Notes: generated from the letters alone by a model not told the origin. Numbered from the stretch's first letter, positions 8,666-17,602 are shown. The stretch is 64,000 nucleotides of DNA from Edaphobacter modestus (GCF_004217555.1 NZ_SHKW01000001.1:3782001-3846000); one strand, 5' to 3'. Translations and numbers: made by a program.

Positions 8666-9469
8666 CTATCTCCCGTCGATCTGAGCCAGTACACCATCCC
8701 ACAGCCTGAGCCGTGCACGCAATGCCTGTTCGGCGGCCAGAGAGGCATCTTCCCAGGCTTCGGGATGGTCTCCGCACAGATCGGAGACCATCTTCAGCGC
8801 GAGAGGTCCGTGATCCTCACCGTCGATTTCAATATGCCGTTCCAGATACCAGACGAAGAGATCGAGTTCGCCGTCGAGTGTATGACTTAGATGGCGTACC
8901 AATGACCGGAACATTGCTGGAATGGCATCTTCGCGACCGAAGGCAAATGCAGCGGCAAGTGCAGCCGGAGACCCATTGCGGATTGTCTGGAAGGTCGCCG
9001 CAACGAACTCTTTGGCCGCAGGTGGAACGTCGTCGAAGATCAATTCTCCTGGGTCGCGCGAAACGCTGCTCAGCAATCTACGGATAGGGCGGGTATCTGC
9101 CTTGGCCTGTTCCATGGCTTCGAGGTAAAGCTCAAAGTGGCTGATGGCGCGACCCTGATATTCGTCGCTCTCTTCGCCGAGGACGATTTCATTGATGAAG
9201 CGACGGCTCCTGGGGAATGGTGTCGGCACCCAGGGGACATCGACGCAGGTCAACGTCCGTTGCAATGCCTTCAGGAGACTCATGAAATCCCAGACGGCAA
9301 AGACATGGGATTCCATGAACAGACGAATATCGCTGAGATGGTGAATTCTGTTGTACAGAGAATGCGAGTGGAGTTGCTGACGCAGAGGGCTGAGACGCAA
9401 CTCCATGGCTTTGATGGAGGGGGGTATTTCGGTGATCTGCACCTTCCCATTATCGTTCCAGACGAGCAT
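8666..9469 (-). CDS. DUF3050 family protein (haem-oxygenase-like fold)
   Basis: ATG 9469 gives 267 residues, the family length, with AAGGTGAAAGGA just upstream. The conserved core is FMESHVFAVWDFMSLLKALQ near residues 50-70, then GEESDEYQGRAISHFELYLEAM and VWYLERHIEIDGEDHGPLAL. These His/Glu-rich helices are typical of DUF3050, which has a haem-oxygenase/TenA-type all-helical fold with putative metal ligands. The frame stays open far upstream only because it shadows the next gene. The biochemical role of the family is unknown. Confidence 0.85.
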   Translation of the reverse strand: MLVWNDNGKVQITEIPPSIKAMELRLSPLRQQLHSHSLYNRIHHLSDIRLFMESHVFAVWDFMSLLKALQRTLTCVDVPWVPTPFPRSRRFINEIVLGEESDEYQGRAISHFELYLEAMEQAKADTRPIRRLLSSVSRDPGELIFDDVPPAAKEFVAATFQTIRNGSPAALAAAFAFGREDAIPAMFRSLVRHLSHTLDGELDLFVWYLERHIEIDGEDHGPLALKMVSDLCGDHPEAWEDASLAAEQALRARLRLWDGVLAQIDGR

Positions 9470-9575
9470 TCCTTTCACCTTCGAACGTGGGCCTAAGAGA
9501 AACCGACGCTCTGACCCAGGTCTATCAGACTTGCTGCCCATCGATGAGCCTGCATGAGTGGGACGAACGGAATCT

Positions 9576-10403
9576 TTAGAAATCGGTGGAGACGGAGAGC
9601 GAACGCCATTGTTCGAGTTCTTTTTCGACGAAGACGTTCTTCTCGGCGATCCGGGCGAGAGTGTCGGTCCCGAGGGGAAGGCGCAGAGGTGGTTCAGGAG
9701 CATTGACCAATCGGAGGAACGCCTGCGCCAGCTTCGCGGGATCGCCGGGCTGCTGACCGCTGTGGCCACCGGCGAAGTCACGCGTCCTGCCAACGGTCTC
9801 GGCGTAATCGTCGAGACGAGACCGGGTTGTGACGAGGGAGCTTGGGTCGAGAAAGTCGGTACGAAAGAAACCGGGCTCGACGACGGTGGCGTGAATTCCG
9901 AGGGGTGCAAGCTCGGCGTGCAATGCTTCGGTGATGCCTTCGATTGCGAACTTCGTGGAGCCGTAGACTCCCCAGCCCGCGTAAGCACCGTAGCCTCCGA
10001 TGGAAGAGATGTTGATGATGTGGCCGGATCGCTGTTGCCGCATGGCGGGAAGCACGGCGCGGATGAGATTGAGCGAGCCGAAGACATTGGTGCGATAGAC
10101 ATTTTCCACTTCGGTGGCGCTGGTCTCCTCGACGGCGCCGAGGATGCCGTAGCCGGCGTTGTTGACGAGGACATCGATGCGGCCGAAGCGGGCAAGCGCG
10201 GCATCGACGGCCTGCCGGGCCTGCTTCTCGTCGGTGACGTCGAGGGCGAGGGGCAGGAGATTGTCCTGCTGTGAGAGATAGCTCAGCGCCTCGGCCTTAC
10301 GCGCTGTTGCGACGAGCCTGTCGCCTGCGGCGAGGATCGCCTTCGCGATCTGGGCACCGAACCCACGGGATGCGCCTGTAACGAACCATACCTTCTGTGC
10401 CAT
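9576..10403 (-). CDS. SDR-family NAD(P)-dependent oxidoreductase
   Basis: Short-chain dehydrogenase of 275 residues. The cofactor motif TGASRGFG (residues 9-16) ends the first strand, NNAG lies near residue 86, and the catalytic Ser is in INISSIGG with YxxxK as YGSTK. This is the classical SDR arrangement. The Arg at position 13 (ASRGFG) and the ATARKAE segment suggest NADP preference. It has a strong GAGGAGG ribosome-binding site and a perfect 6-bp inverted repeat in the leader that may be a repressor site. The substrate cannot be predicted. Confidence 0.92.
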   Translation of the reverse strand: MAQKVWFVTGASRGFGAQIAKAILAAGDRLVATARKAEALSYLSQQDNLLPLALDVTDEKQARQAVDAALARFGRIDVLVNNAGYGILGAVEETSATEVENVYRTNVFGSLNLIRAVLPAMRQQRSGHIINISSIGGYGAYAGWGVYGSTKFAIEGITEALHAELAPLGIHATVVEPGFFRTDFLDPSSLVTTRSRLDDYAETVGRTRDFAGGHSGQQPGDPAKLAQAFLRLVNAPEPPLRLPLGTDTLARIAEKNVFVEKELEQWRSLSVSTDF

Positions 10404-10424
10404 GATGTCCTCCTCGCGGAATAT

Positions 10425-10441
10425 CGAAACGTCGTGTTTCG
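10425..10441. promoter_or_regulatory. operator-like palindrome before the SDR gene
   Basis: CGAAAC-gtcgt-GTTTCG, a perfect 6-bp inverted repeat with a 5-base spacer, lies 21 bases upstream of the SDR start codon. It sits in the leader and fits a TetR/MarR-type repressor site. The next 315 bases (10442-10756) hold no gene I can support. Confidence 0.45.
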
Positions 10442-10756
10442 TTCTTATCTGGATATACGATACTTCCGAACTCCGAGGCGATTCCAGACGGCTCTACCGG
10501 CGCGGAGGGTGAGAGGGGCGAAGACGATTTGAAGGCATGATGAGTGGCGCATAAGGACGCAGGGCCAGATGCTGCCGGTCGTTAGGCGCGACCCAGTTCA
10601 AGATTGCGTATATCTTCTAACCTTGAACCATGATCAACCAGACCCGGGGACTGTCTTGCAGCCCTCGGGTAACGGAATCCATGGCGCAGCGGCGGATGTT
10701 TCCCTGTTCGTGCGGTGACTTTCGCTCGTACAGCGAAGTTCGCTCTCTATTGGAGA

Positions 10757-11146
10757 CTACTTGCTCGTGTCGATCTTCAGATCGATGTAGAAGTGATTCT
10801 TGCTATCGAAGGAGCTGATGGTTTTGACATCGCTCTTCTTTCCGTTCTCTTCCGCCCAGATCTCGTAATCCGTATTCTGAGCGAGTTGGCCGAAGCGGTA
10901 CTCTCCTTGATCGTTTGCGATAAAGCTCTTCACGGACCGGCCATCCTTGAGATAGACGACGGCCCCCTTGATGAAAGAGTTTGCGTGATCGGTCACTTTG
11001 CCCTGAACGATGCGCTGCACGGGACCTCGTTGCTGTGCGGCAGCCGGGACTGCGGCAACCGCAGGCAGAACAGTGGTGGCACAGAACGACGAGAACACCA
11101 GGGCGGCTTTACCAATGCAAGAGGGAAGCAAGGAGAAACCTTTCAT
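10757..11146 (-). CDS. exported carboxypeptidase-regulatory-like (Ig-fold) domain protein
   Basis: The protein has 129 residues: a signal peptide of about 37 residues ending near AVAAVPAAAQQ, then one beta-sandwich domain. The domain carries the features of the carboxypeptidase regulatory-like fold: VQGKVTDHANSFIKGAVVYL at its start, then FIANDQGEYRFGQLAQNTDY. Such single-domain proteins are common in acidobacteria and resemble the N-terminal domain of their Oar-like receptors. It is probably periplasmic or surface located. Downstream on the same strand of the LysW-like gene after 35 bases, so possibly cotranscribed with it. Confidence 0.75.
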   Translation of the reverse strand: MKGFSLLPSCIGKAALVFSSFCATTVLPAVAAVPAAAQQRGPVQRIVQGKVTDHANSFIKGAVVYLKDGRSVKSFIANDQGEYRFGQLAQNTDYEIWAEENGKKSDVKTISSFDSKNHFYIDLKIDTSK

Positions 11147-11181
11147 GGTTCCAGTATACGGATCGGCTCCCGAAGGCGAAT

Positions 11182-11379
11182 TTACTCGTCATCTTCGCTG
11201 GGCAGGTGAGAGATATCCTCATCGTCATATCTGGCCTCCTCGACCGGTGCCAGCTGAAGCGGATCGGTTGAGACAACCTCCAGCTCCATGCCGCACTCGT
11301 CGCACTGAATCGTTTCGCCTTCGTCCAGTTCGTCGTCGAAATCGAGCGGGTTATCGCATTCGGGACATAATGTAGCCAT
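11182..11379 (-). CDS. LysW-like amino-group carrier / zinc-ribbon protein
   Basis: The protein is very acidic, with 65 residues. Two CxxC pairs (Cys5/Cys8 in CPEC, Cys26/Cys29 in CDEC) make a zinc ribbon, followed by GMELEVVSTDPLQLAP, which closely follows the LysW core. The chain ends in DDE, so it has a C-terminal Glu like LysW, whose terminal Glu carries the substrate in lysine/arginine biosynthesis, although the EDWGE motif itself is not conserved. No lysX, lysZ, lysY or lysJ gene is adjacent. It may be a carrier acting with enzymes elsewhere or a LysW-like zinc-ribbon protein with another role. Confidence 0.65.
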   Translation of the reverse strand: MATLCPECDNPLDFDDELDEGETIQCDECGMELEVVSTDPLQLAPVEEARYDDEDISHLPSEDDE

Positions 11380-11465
11380 AATGAGCCTCCCCAGTGGAGC
11401 GGATGGGCTAGCCGTTCCCCGGGTCCGCTAATAATTTATCGACTCCCTGAGACGGGGCGTCAAGC

Positions 11466-11561
11466 TTAACGATGATCCATGCTGATCTTTCCTTCGAAGG
11501 ATTCGCCCATTACCTGGTTTCCCCACTCGGCTGCCTTGTCGTCCACCGAACCGTGGGGCGT
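11466..11561 (-). other. short protein-like open segment, possible gene remnant
   Basis: A 31-codon segment after an in-frame TAG reads as protein-like sequence (VDDKAAEWGNQVMGESFEG and MDHR-stop at 11466). The only start inside is GTG 11546, giving 26 residues, with no ribosome-binding site. Most likely the end of a lost gene. The rest of the gap 11380-11640 should hold the divergent promoters of the LysW-like and rhomboid-like genes; I see no other gene in it. Confidence 0.25.
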
Positions 11562-11640
11562 CTAAAACGGGAACTGGTCTGAGGTCACTAGGTCGAGCAC
11601 AAAGGCGCGTGCTGTGATGAAATAAAAGAGACGAATCACC

Positions 11641-12468
11641 ATGCGCCGTACCGGATCCATCCCGCTCGCTTTGCCCTCCTTCGGAGGAGCCGTACGCAGG
11701 CTGATCCTGCTGAATGTGGGGGTGTTCTTCGCACTCGCCCTGCTTTCATGGGTATCCCCTGGTCTGAATCGCATTTTGACGGCCCATCTGTTACTGGAGC
11801 CACTCGCGGTTGTTCGGGGGGAGTTGTGGCAGCTCTTCACCTATTCGCTGATTAATCCCGGAATTCTGTCCATTGTTTTCAGCATGCTGACCCTTTGGTT
11901 TACTGGGTCGTTGCTTGAGGGAAGTTACGGCAGCCGGTGGCTTACGGAGCTTTACTGGAGTTCGGTGATTGGCGGAGCGGCGATAGCCTCGGCGATCTCG
12001 TTCACGCACGTGTTCGGCCTTCGGCCCGATGCGGTTGCTGTAGGGGCGTGGGCGGGTATCTTCGGCCTTCTTGTGGCGATCGCCATGCTTTTCGGAGACC
12101 AGGAATTTCTGCTCTGGTTTCTGGTCCGAATCAAGGCGAAGTATATGGTTGCGATTTATATCCTGATCGCGATCGCCGTTCTGCTGAAACAATCCGATAA
12201 TTTTGGGGCCCTGTTACAGCTTTCGGGGGCTCTCGCCGGTTTTTTGTTTGTACGTTTTGCTCCGCGCCGGGGACTCGCGTTCGGTGTGACGGAACGGCTG
12301 TATGGTTTACGTAACAGTTACTACCGGTACAAGCGGCGCCGGGCAGCGCGAAAGTTCGAAGTGTATATGCGGAAACAGAATCGCGAGGTACACTTTGATA
12401 AGGACGGACGCTATATCGATCCAGACGAGCTCCGCCGTGATCCAAACGATAAACGCTGGATGAATTAA
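11641..12468 (+). CDS. rhomboid-fold membrane protein lacking catalytic residues
   Basis: The protein has 275 residues with six transmembrane helices between residues 19 and 205, and a basic cytoplasmic tail (YYRYKRRRAARKFEVYMRKQ) ending near residue 275. The helix pattern, the WQLFTYSLINPG segment after helix 1 (residues 63-74) and the GIFGLL helix match the rhomboid intramembrane protease fold. The catalytic GxSG is replaced by GAWAG (135-139), putting Trp137 where Ser should be. The His of the last helix is replaced by Gln193 in LQLSGALAG. It is therefore predicted to be a pseudoprotease, as iRhom and derlin are, probably binding rather than cutting membrane clients. Confidence 0.75.
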   Translation: MRRTGSIPLALPSFGGAVRRLILLNVGVFFALALLSWVSPGLNRILTAHLLLEPLAVVRGELWQLFTYSLINPGILSIVFSMLTLWFTGSLLEGSYGSRWLTELYWSSVIGGAAIASAISFTHVFGLRPDAVAVGAWAGIFGLLVAIAMLFGDQEFLLWFLVRIKAKYMVAIYILIAIAVLLKQSDNFGALLQLSGALAGFLFVRFAPRRGLAFGVTERLYGLRNSYYRYKRRRAARKFEVYMRKQNREVHFDKDGRYIDPDELRRDPNDKRWMN

Positions 12469-12672
12469 AAATTTTTCCGAACCGCATTTTATAGACCGAG
12501 AGGCTCGTTCCTCTATAATTGCGAAATTAGTTCTGACGTTACAGGCAGCCGCACCGCAGAGCATTCCCCCCGGGTCTACAGTCAGTAACCTTCCCAAAAA
12601 AATTCTGTCCTTGGCGTATTAACCAGTCAACAATGGCTTGCACGAAACAGCCATCAAGGAGAAACGCCATCT

Positions 12673-14109
12673 ATGCCACGCACCCTCCCCATGCTGGCCC
12701 TTATTGCCTTGTCCGCAAGTACGTTTAGCTATGGACAAGGTTCGAATACGCGCTACACCATCGTGAAACTCAAGGCGCCTGCGCCAGTGACGCCGCCGCC
12801 AAGTACGCCGACGACTCCACCTGCTACCACTCCGACGGAGCCGACGACTCCTCCAACGACAACCCCGACGGAGCCTACAACTCCGCCCGCAACGCCTCCC
12901 ACGGAGCCGACGTCTCCTCCGACTACCACTCCTACAGAGCCCACCACTCCTCCGGCGACGACCCCCACACCGTCTGCTTGCAGTGTGATGGATCTCGGCG
13001 CGGGTGCGAATCTGAATGGCTTCGTTCCTTTTCAGGCCAACAGCGCGTGGCGGCAGAACGTTGCCAACGCGCCAGTCGATGGCAATTCCGGCAACCTGAT
13101 CAACTTCATTGGAGGTTCCAGCCTCCGCGCAAACTTCGGTTCCGGAACCTATGATGGAAACATCATCGGGATTCCCTATACCGTAGTGAGCGGCTCACCC
13201 TTCACCACAATCAACTACAACTTGTATGGCGATGAGAGCGATCCGGGCCCCATGCCCATCTCGACCTCAACGCTGATCGAAGGCGCTCCAAATCCCGGGG
13301 ATGGAGATCGCCACGTCCTCGTCCTGGATCGCGATAACTGCTGGCTCTATGAGATCGGCGCCGCTTCCCCACAGGGAGACGGAACATGGCAGGCCGCGGC
13401 CGGAGCGGTCTGGGATATGCTCAACGAAAACGCACGTCCATTCCGATGGACCTCTACCGATGCGGCTGGTCTTCCCGTGTTCCCGGGCCTCGTGCGATAT
13501 GACGAGGTTGCAGCCGGCCACATCGATCACGCAATCCGTGTCACGCTTAGTCGCAGTCGTCAGGCCTTCGTGGCTCCGGCTTCGCACTGGGCGCCTAACT
13601 CGTCCGATCCGAATGCCGCGCCCATGGGCATGCGCATGAGGCTCAAGGCAAACTTTGACATCTCATCGTTCCCTCCGCAGGCTAAGGTCATTCTTACCGC
13701 GTTGAAGAACTATGGCCTGATCAATGCCGACAATGGCAGCAACATGTTCATGATCGGCGCGCCTGACGACCGCTGGAACAACGATGACCTCAATTCGCTG
13801 AAGCAGGTTCCTGCGTCGGCGTTTGAGGTGGTGCAGTCCGGAACGGTCTACACCCCTTCGAATGTTCCCAGCGGCAGCGCTCCCAACATCACCAGCTTTA
13901 CCGCCGACAACGCGACCGTTTCGGCCGGCACGGCAGTGACGTTGAGCTGGGCTGCTGACAATGCAAGCTACTACATCGTCTCGCCCGAAGCCGGGGCCGT
14001 ACGCGGACACAGCGTTACGGTTCATCCGACGACGACGACAACCTACACGCTTTACGCAACCAACCAGTTCGATCGAAGCAGCAAGACCATCACCATTACC
14101 GTGCAGTAG
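12673..14109 (+). CDS. exported protein with Thr/Pro repeat linker and C-terminal Ig-like domain
   Basis: AAGGAG lies 11 bases before ATG 12673. The 478 residues start with a signal peptide (cleavage near YGQG, residue 22). Residues 47-101 are five 11-residue Thr/Pro/Glu repeats, a stiff extracellular linker. A globular domain of about 270 residues follows (starting CSVMDLGAGANLNGF); it contains DGNIIGIPYTVV and DRDNCWLYEIG, reminiscent of secreted hydrolase-like or wall-associated proteins, but I do not recognise a catalytic motif. The last 85 residues form an Ig-like beta domain (NITSFTADNATVSAGTAV onward). It is followed by a strong hairpin. Likely a secreted or surface protein of unknown role. 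Confidence 0.7.
   Translation: MPRTLPMLALIALSASTFSYGQGSNTRYTIVKLKAPAPVTPPPSTPTTPPATTPTEPTTPPTTTPTEPTTPPATPPTEPTSPPTTTPTEPTTPPATTPTPSACSVMDLGAGANLNGFVPFQANSAWRQNVANAPVDGNSGNLINFIGGSSLRANFGSGTYDGNIIGIPYTVVSGSPFTTINYNLYGDESDPGPMPISTSTLIEGAPNPGDGDRHVLVLDRDNCWLYEIGAASPQGDGTWQAAAGAVWDMLNENARPFRWTSTDAAGLPVFPGLVRYDEVAAGHIDHAIRVTLSRSRQAFVAPASHWAPNSSDPNAAPMGMRMRLKANFDISSFPPQAKVILTALKNYGLINADNGSNMFMIGAPDDRWNNDDLNSLKQVPASAFEVVQSGTVYTPSNVPSGSAPNITSFTADNATVSAGTAVTLSWAADNASYYIVSPEAGAVRGHSVTVHPTTTTTYTLYATNQFDRSSKTITITVQ
12811..12975 (+). repeat. 33-bp tandem repeats coding TTPPxTTPTEP
   Basis: Five in-frame copies of a 33-base unit encode TTPPATTPTEP-like 11-mers. The DNA copies differ at many third positions, so this is an old or selected array rather than a fresh slippage product. 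Confidence 0.85.
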
Positions 14110-14130
14110 TTATTTCGCAAGTCGCGCCAA

Positions 14131-14172
14131 CCAAAAGTGCCGCGTTCTGTTCTTCAGGGCGCGGCACTTTGG
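14131..14172 (+). terminator. strong hairpin after the repeat-linker protein
   Basis: CCAAAAGTGCCGCG (14131-14144) pairs with CGCGGCACTTTGG (14160-14172) apart from one extra A. The right arm ends in a short T run. It lies 22 bases after the stop and is likely an intrinsic terminator. Confidence 0.6.
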
Positions 14173-14227
14173 CATGAGCCGTACAAGATGGGGTGATTCC
14201 AGGCATGGGAGCCGCTATAGTTTCGTC

Positions 14228-15721
14228 ATGAACGAACGATGGTTGCTCGTCGCGGTTGCTTTCACTTCCGTTTCCCTGTCCATGGTCCATGCGCAGTCGT
14301 GCGAGGAACTCTCGAGTCCAGCTTCACGAAAGACCGTCATCCAGAGTGCAAAAGCAATCGCAGAGGGTGATCTGACCGTGGGGTCAGGTGGAAAGAAGAT
14401 TCAAAGCCTGCCTGCGTTCTGCCGCGTCGCAGTGATCCTGAGGCCGACGGCTGATTCCGAGATACATGCGGAGATATGGCTTCCCTCCTCCGGCTGGAAT
14501 GGTAAATACATGGCCGTCGGCAGTGGCGGATGGGGAGGTTCGTTGGCCTACGATGCCATGGCCGAGGCCCTGCGCAGGGGATATGCGACCAGTGCGACCG
14601 ATGATGGACACACGGGACCAAGCGCCAGCTTTATCGTGGGCCATCCGGAGAAGTTTATCGACTTTGCCTACCGTGCCGAACACGAGACGACGACCGAGGC
14701 GAAGGTTTTGATCAAAGCCTTCTATGGTCGTCCCCAGCGCTACGCGTATTGGAACGGCTGCTCCGGTGGTGGTCGTGAGGGGCTGTTACAGGCTTATCGC
14801 TTCCCGGAGGAGTTCGACGGAATCATCGCCGGCGATCCGGCAAACGTTCGACGCAATGCATGGGCGCTTTGGCTGGCGAATGAGACGTTCAAGGACTCGC
14901 GGGACTTTATCCCACCGGCGAAGTATCCGATGATTCATCGCGCCGTTCTCGACGCCTGCGATGCAAAGGATGGATTGAAAGACGGCCTCATTGACAATCC
15001 TGAAGGTTGCCATGTGGATTTCACTGTACTGACGTGTAAAGCCGGCGATCGACCTGACTGTCTCACGCCCAGCCAGGTGCATACCGCGCAGACCATTCTC
15101 AGCCCCGCGAAGAACTCCTCGGGCAAAGTACTCTTTCCGCGCCTCGAACCGGGCACCGAGCTTCGGTGGGGTCGTCTGGCGGGAGGGCCCGAGCCAGACG
15201 ATTTATTTCTCGATCAGTTTCGCTATGTCGTCTATCAGGACGCTAAATGGGATTGGCGCACCTTCGATCTCGAGCGCGACTCGGCCAAGGCGAATGCAAT
15301 CGACAAAGACGTCGACGAGCTTGATCCGCACCTTGCCGCCTTCGCGAAACATGGTGGAAGACTGCTGCTCTATCATGGCTGGGCAGATCAGCAGGTCGCA
15401 CCTGGTTCAACGGTCGATTTCTATCATTCCGCGGCCGAGATGAGTGGAGATCCCGCACATGCATCGGAGTGGATGCGTCTCTTCATGGTTCCGGGCATGG
15501 GACATTGTTCCGGTGGAGAAGGTCCGGACAGCTTCGACAAGATTGCGGTGATTGAGGACTGGGTGGAGCGAGGCAAGTCTCCGGAGCGGATCGTCGCTGC
15601 GCATCACACTGGAGGCAAGGTCGATCGCACCCGGCCGCTCTGCCCTTATCCGCAGGTTGCGCGGTATAAGGGCGAGGGAAGCATCGACGAGGCCGAGAAC
15701 TTCTCCTGCGTGTCGAAATGA
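14228..15721 (+). CDS. tannase / feruloyl esterase family alpha/beta hydrolase
   Basis: Start ATG 14228 gives 497 residues with a signal peptide ending near VHAQS (residue 23), so the enzyme is exported. The nucleophile motif is GCSGGG with Ser179 preceded by WNG; the acid/His part is HGWADQQVAP and VPGMGHCSGG near the C-terminus, and paired cysteines flank the Ser (Cys178) and His (CSGG), as in the tannase family. It probably cleaves ester bonds of plant phenolics (gallate or ferulate esters), which fits a soil or litter degrader. The exact substrate is not determinable. Confidence 0.88.
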   Translation: MNERWLLVAVAFTSVSLSMVHAQSCEELSSPASRKTVIQSAKAIAEGDLTVGSGGKKIQSLPAFCRVAVILRPTADSEIHAEIWLPSSGWNGKYMAVGSGGWGGSLAYDAMAEALRRGYATSATDDGHTGPSASFIVGHPEKFIDFAYRAEHETTTEAKVLIKAFYGRPQRYAYWNGCSGGGREGLLQAYRFPEEFDGIIAGDPANVRRNAWALWLANETFKDSRDFIPPAKYPMIHRAVLDACDAKDGLKDGLIDNPEGCHVDFTVLTCKAGDRPDCLTPSQVHTAQTILSPAKNSSGKVLFPRLEPGTELRWGRLAGGPEPDDLFLDQFRYVVYQDAKWDWRTFDLERDSAKANAIDKDVDELDPHLAAFAKHGGRLLLYHGWADQQVAPGSTVDFYHSAAEMSGDPAHASEWMRLFMVPGMGHCSGGEGPDSFDKIAVIEDWVERGKSPERIVAAHHTGGKVDRTRPLCPYPQVARYKGEGSIDEAENFSCVSK

Positions 15722-15743
15722 CGAGTGTTGTGTTGCCAAAGAG

Positions 15744-17567
15744 CTAGCTTCGCACGACCGTCTTCAGATGCAGCTCTCTCATCTGCTGCTCGGTTGCCGG
15801 GCTTGGCGCGTCGACCATCAGGTCGATTGCCTTTGCGGTCTTCGGGAAGGCGATGACTTCGCGCAGGCTTGAGGCTCCTGCGAGGATCATCACGATGCGG
15901 TCGAGGCCGAGTGCGATGCCGCCGTGTGGAGGTGTGCCATACTCAAGCGCATCGAGGAAGAAGCCGAAACGCTCCTTGGCCTCTTCGTCGCTCATACCCA
16001 GCGAGCGGAAGATCTCCGCCTGCACATCCTGACGGTGAATACGGATAGAGCCCGAGCCCAGCTCGGTCCCGTTAAGTACGATGTCGTAGGCTAAAGCGCG
16101 AACGGCTCCCTTGTCGTTGAATAAAGCGCCGGACTTGATGTCATCCTCGTGCGGCGAGGTGAAGGGATGATGCGCCGCGTTCCAGGTCTTCGTCTCTTCA
16201 TCCCACTCGTACATGGGGAAGTCGGTGACCCAGAGGAATTTGAAGTCCTCTGCGGTGCCGGTCTGTGTGAAAAGGCCGTGCTTGTCAGCGAATTTCTGTG
16301 CAAGCTGGAGACGCAGGGCGCCGACGCGCTTGTAGATCCACTGCGGATCGTAGTTCCACTTCTCGGGCGTGCCGAGCTTGGGTGTGACGACGACGGTCAG
16401 GTCATCGGCTCCGGCTTCGAGCTTCTGCGTGATCGTCGCGGCGAGTGGAGCAAAGGTCTCGCTTGTCTTCAGGCGCTCGGTGTCGAGCAGGTCGAGCCCG
16501 CTCTCGCCGAAGCCTGCGCGCACTTCGCTGATGAGCTTCTTCCGCTCGGTGCCGCTGAGTCCGCCGGCCTTCGGGATGATGAAGCTGAGGACGGGCAGCT
16601 TCTGCTCGATCTTCAGCTGTTCGCGAAGCTCGGGTGTCAACTCATCGGTCAGCTCTACCATCGCGGGCAGGCGCATGTCCGGCTTGTCGATGCCGTACTG
16701 CCGGATGGCTTCGTCGTAGGTCATCTGCACGAACGGAGCCTTGAGCTCGATACCTGCCGTCTTGAAGGCGGCGGTGAGGAAGCCTTCGACCACGCGGAAG
16801 ACCGTCTCCTGCTGCGGAAAGGTCATCTCAAGGTCGATCTGGGTGAACTCCGGCTGACGGTCCGCGCGGAGGTCCTCATCGCGGAAGCAGCGTGCGATCT
16901 GAAAGTAACGGTCGAAGCCCGAGATCATCAGGATCTGCTTGAAGATCTGCGGAGATTGCGGCAGCGCATAAAACTCGCCCGGATGGATACGGCTGGGGAC
17001 GAGGTAGTCGCGCGCTCCCTCGGGAGTGGAGCGCGTCATAAATGGTGTTTCGATCTCGAGGAAGCCGTTTTCGGAGAGATATTCGCGAATGGCGCGCGCG
17101 ACCTTGTGACGCAGGGCGAAGTTACGCTGCATCTGCCCGCGACGCAGATCCAGGTAGCGATACTTCAGCCGTACCTCTTCGTTGGCAATGTCGTCCTCTG
17201 CAGGGGAAAACGGAGGCGTCTTCGCCTCGTTCAGCAGCAGAAGATCTTTGGCGACCACCTCGATGGCTCCCGTGGCCATGTTCGGATTCTCGAGGCCGGC
17301 TTCGCGCCGGCGAACCTTGCCCTTGACGGCAACCACATACTCAGAGCGCGCTGTCTCAGCTTTCGCGTGCGCTTCGTCCGCAAATTCCTTGTCCAGTACG
17401 ACCTGGGAGATGCCTGTGCGATCGCGTAGGTCCAGAAAAATGAGGTTGCCGTGATCCCGACGCCGGTTCACCCAGCCCATCAGAACCACATCCTGTCCGT
17501 CCTGCTCCACACGGAGCTCGCCGCACCGGTGGGTGCGCTGCAAGTTGCCTAAAAAGTCGAGGGTCAC
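15744..17567 (-). CDS. aspS: aspartyl-tRNA synthetase
   Basis: Class II synthetase charging tRNA-Asp, 607 residues, GTG start at 17567. The N-terminal OB-fold anticodon domain has GWVNRRRDHGNLIFLDLRDR (residues 31-50). The catalytic core carries motif 2 FRDEDLRADRQPEFTQIDLE and motif 3 GIALGLDRIVMIL, and the bacterial GAD insertion (around 300-410) is present. Asn follows GWV as in E. coli rather than the His typical of non-discriminating enzymes, which hints at an Asp-specific enzyme, though this is only suggestive. It is the last gene of a hisS, PIG-L, aspS series on the minus strand with gaps of 23 and 35 bases. Confidence 0.97.
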   Translation of the reverse strand: MTLDFLGNLQRTHRCGELRVEQDGQDVVLMGWVNRRRDHGNLIFLDLRDRTGISQVVLDKEFADEAHAKAETARSEYVVAVKGKVRRREAGLENPNMATGAIEVVAKDLLLLNEAKTPPFSPAEDDIANEEVRLKYRYLDLRRGQMQRNFALRHKVARAIREYLSENGFLEIETPFMTRSTPEGARDYLVPSRIHPGEFYALPQSPQIFKQILMISGFDRYFQIARCFRDEDLRADRQPEFTQIDLEMTFPQQETVFRVVEGFLTAAFKTAGIELKAPFVQMTYDEAIRQYGIDKPDMRLPAMVELTDELTPELREQLKIEQKLPVLSFIIPKAGGLSGTERKKLISEVRAGFGESGLDLLDTERLKTSETFAPLAATITQKLEAGADDLTVVVTPKLGTPEKWNYDPQWIYKRVGALRLQLAQKFADKHGLFTQTGTAEDFKFLWVTDFPMYEWDEETKTWNAAHHPFTSPHEDDIKSGALFNDKGAVRALAYDIVLNGTELGSGSIRIHRQDVQAEIFRSLGMSDEEAKERFGFFLDALEYGTPPHGGIALGLDRIVMILAGASSLREVIAFPKTAKAIDLMVDAPSPATEQQMRELHLKTVVRS

Positions 17568-17602
17568 AATCTCTCTATTGTACGAAGCTTCGGGCCGAAT
17601 CG

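Noticed and set aside
8666..10204. 512-residue minus-strand frame
   Set aside because: Only the last 267 residues (DUF3050) look real; the upstream part is Ser/Pro-rich shadow sequence antisense or out of frame to the SDR gene.
12811..12975. CRISPR-like direct repeats
   Set aside because: 33-bp units are contiguous and in frame within a protein gene, with no spacers.
16149..17429. 426-residue plus-strand frame across aspS
   Set aside because: Antisense shadow of aspartyl-tRNA synthetase.
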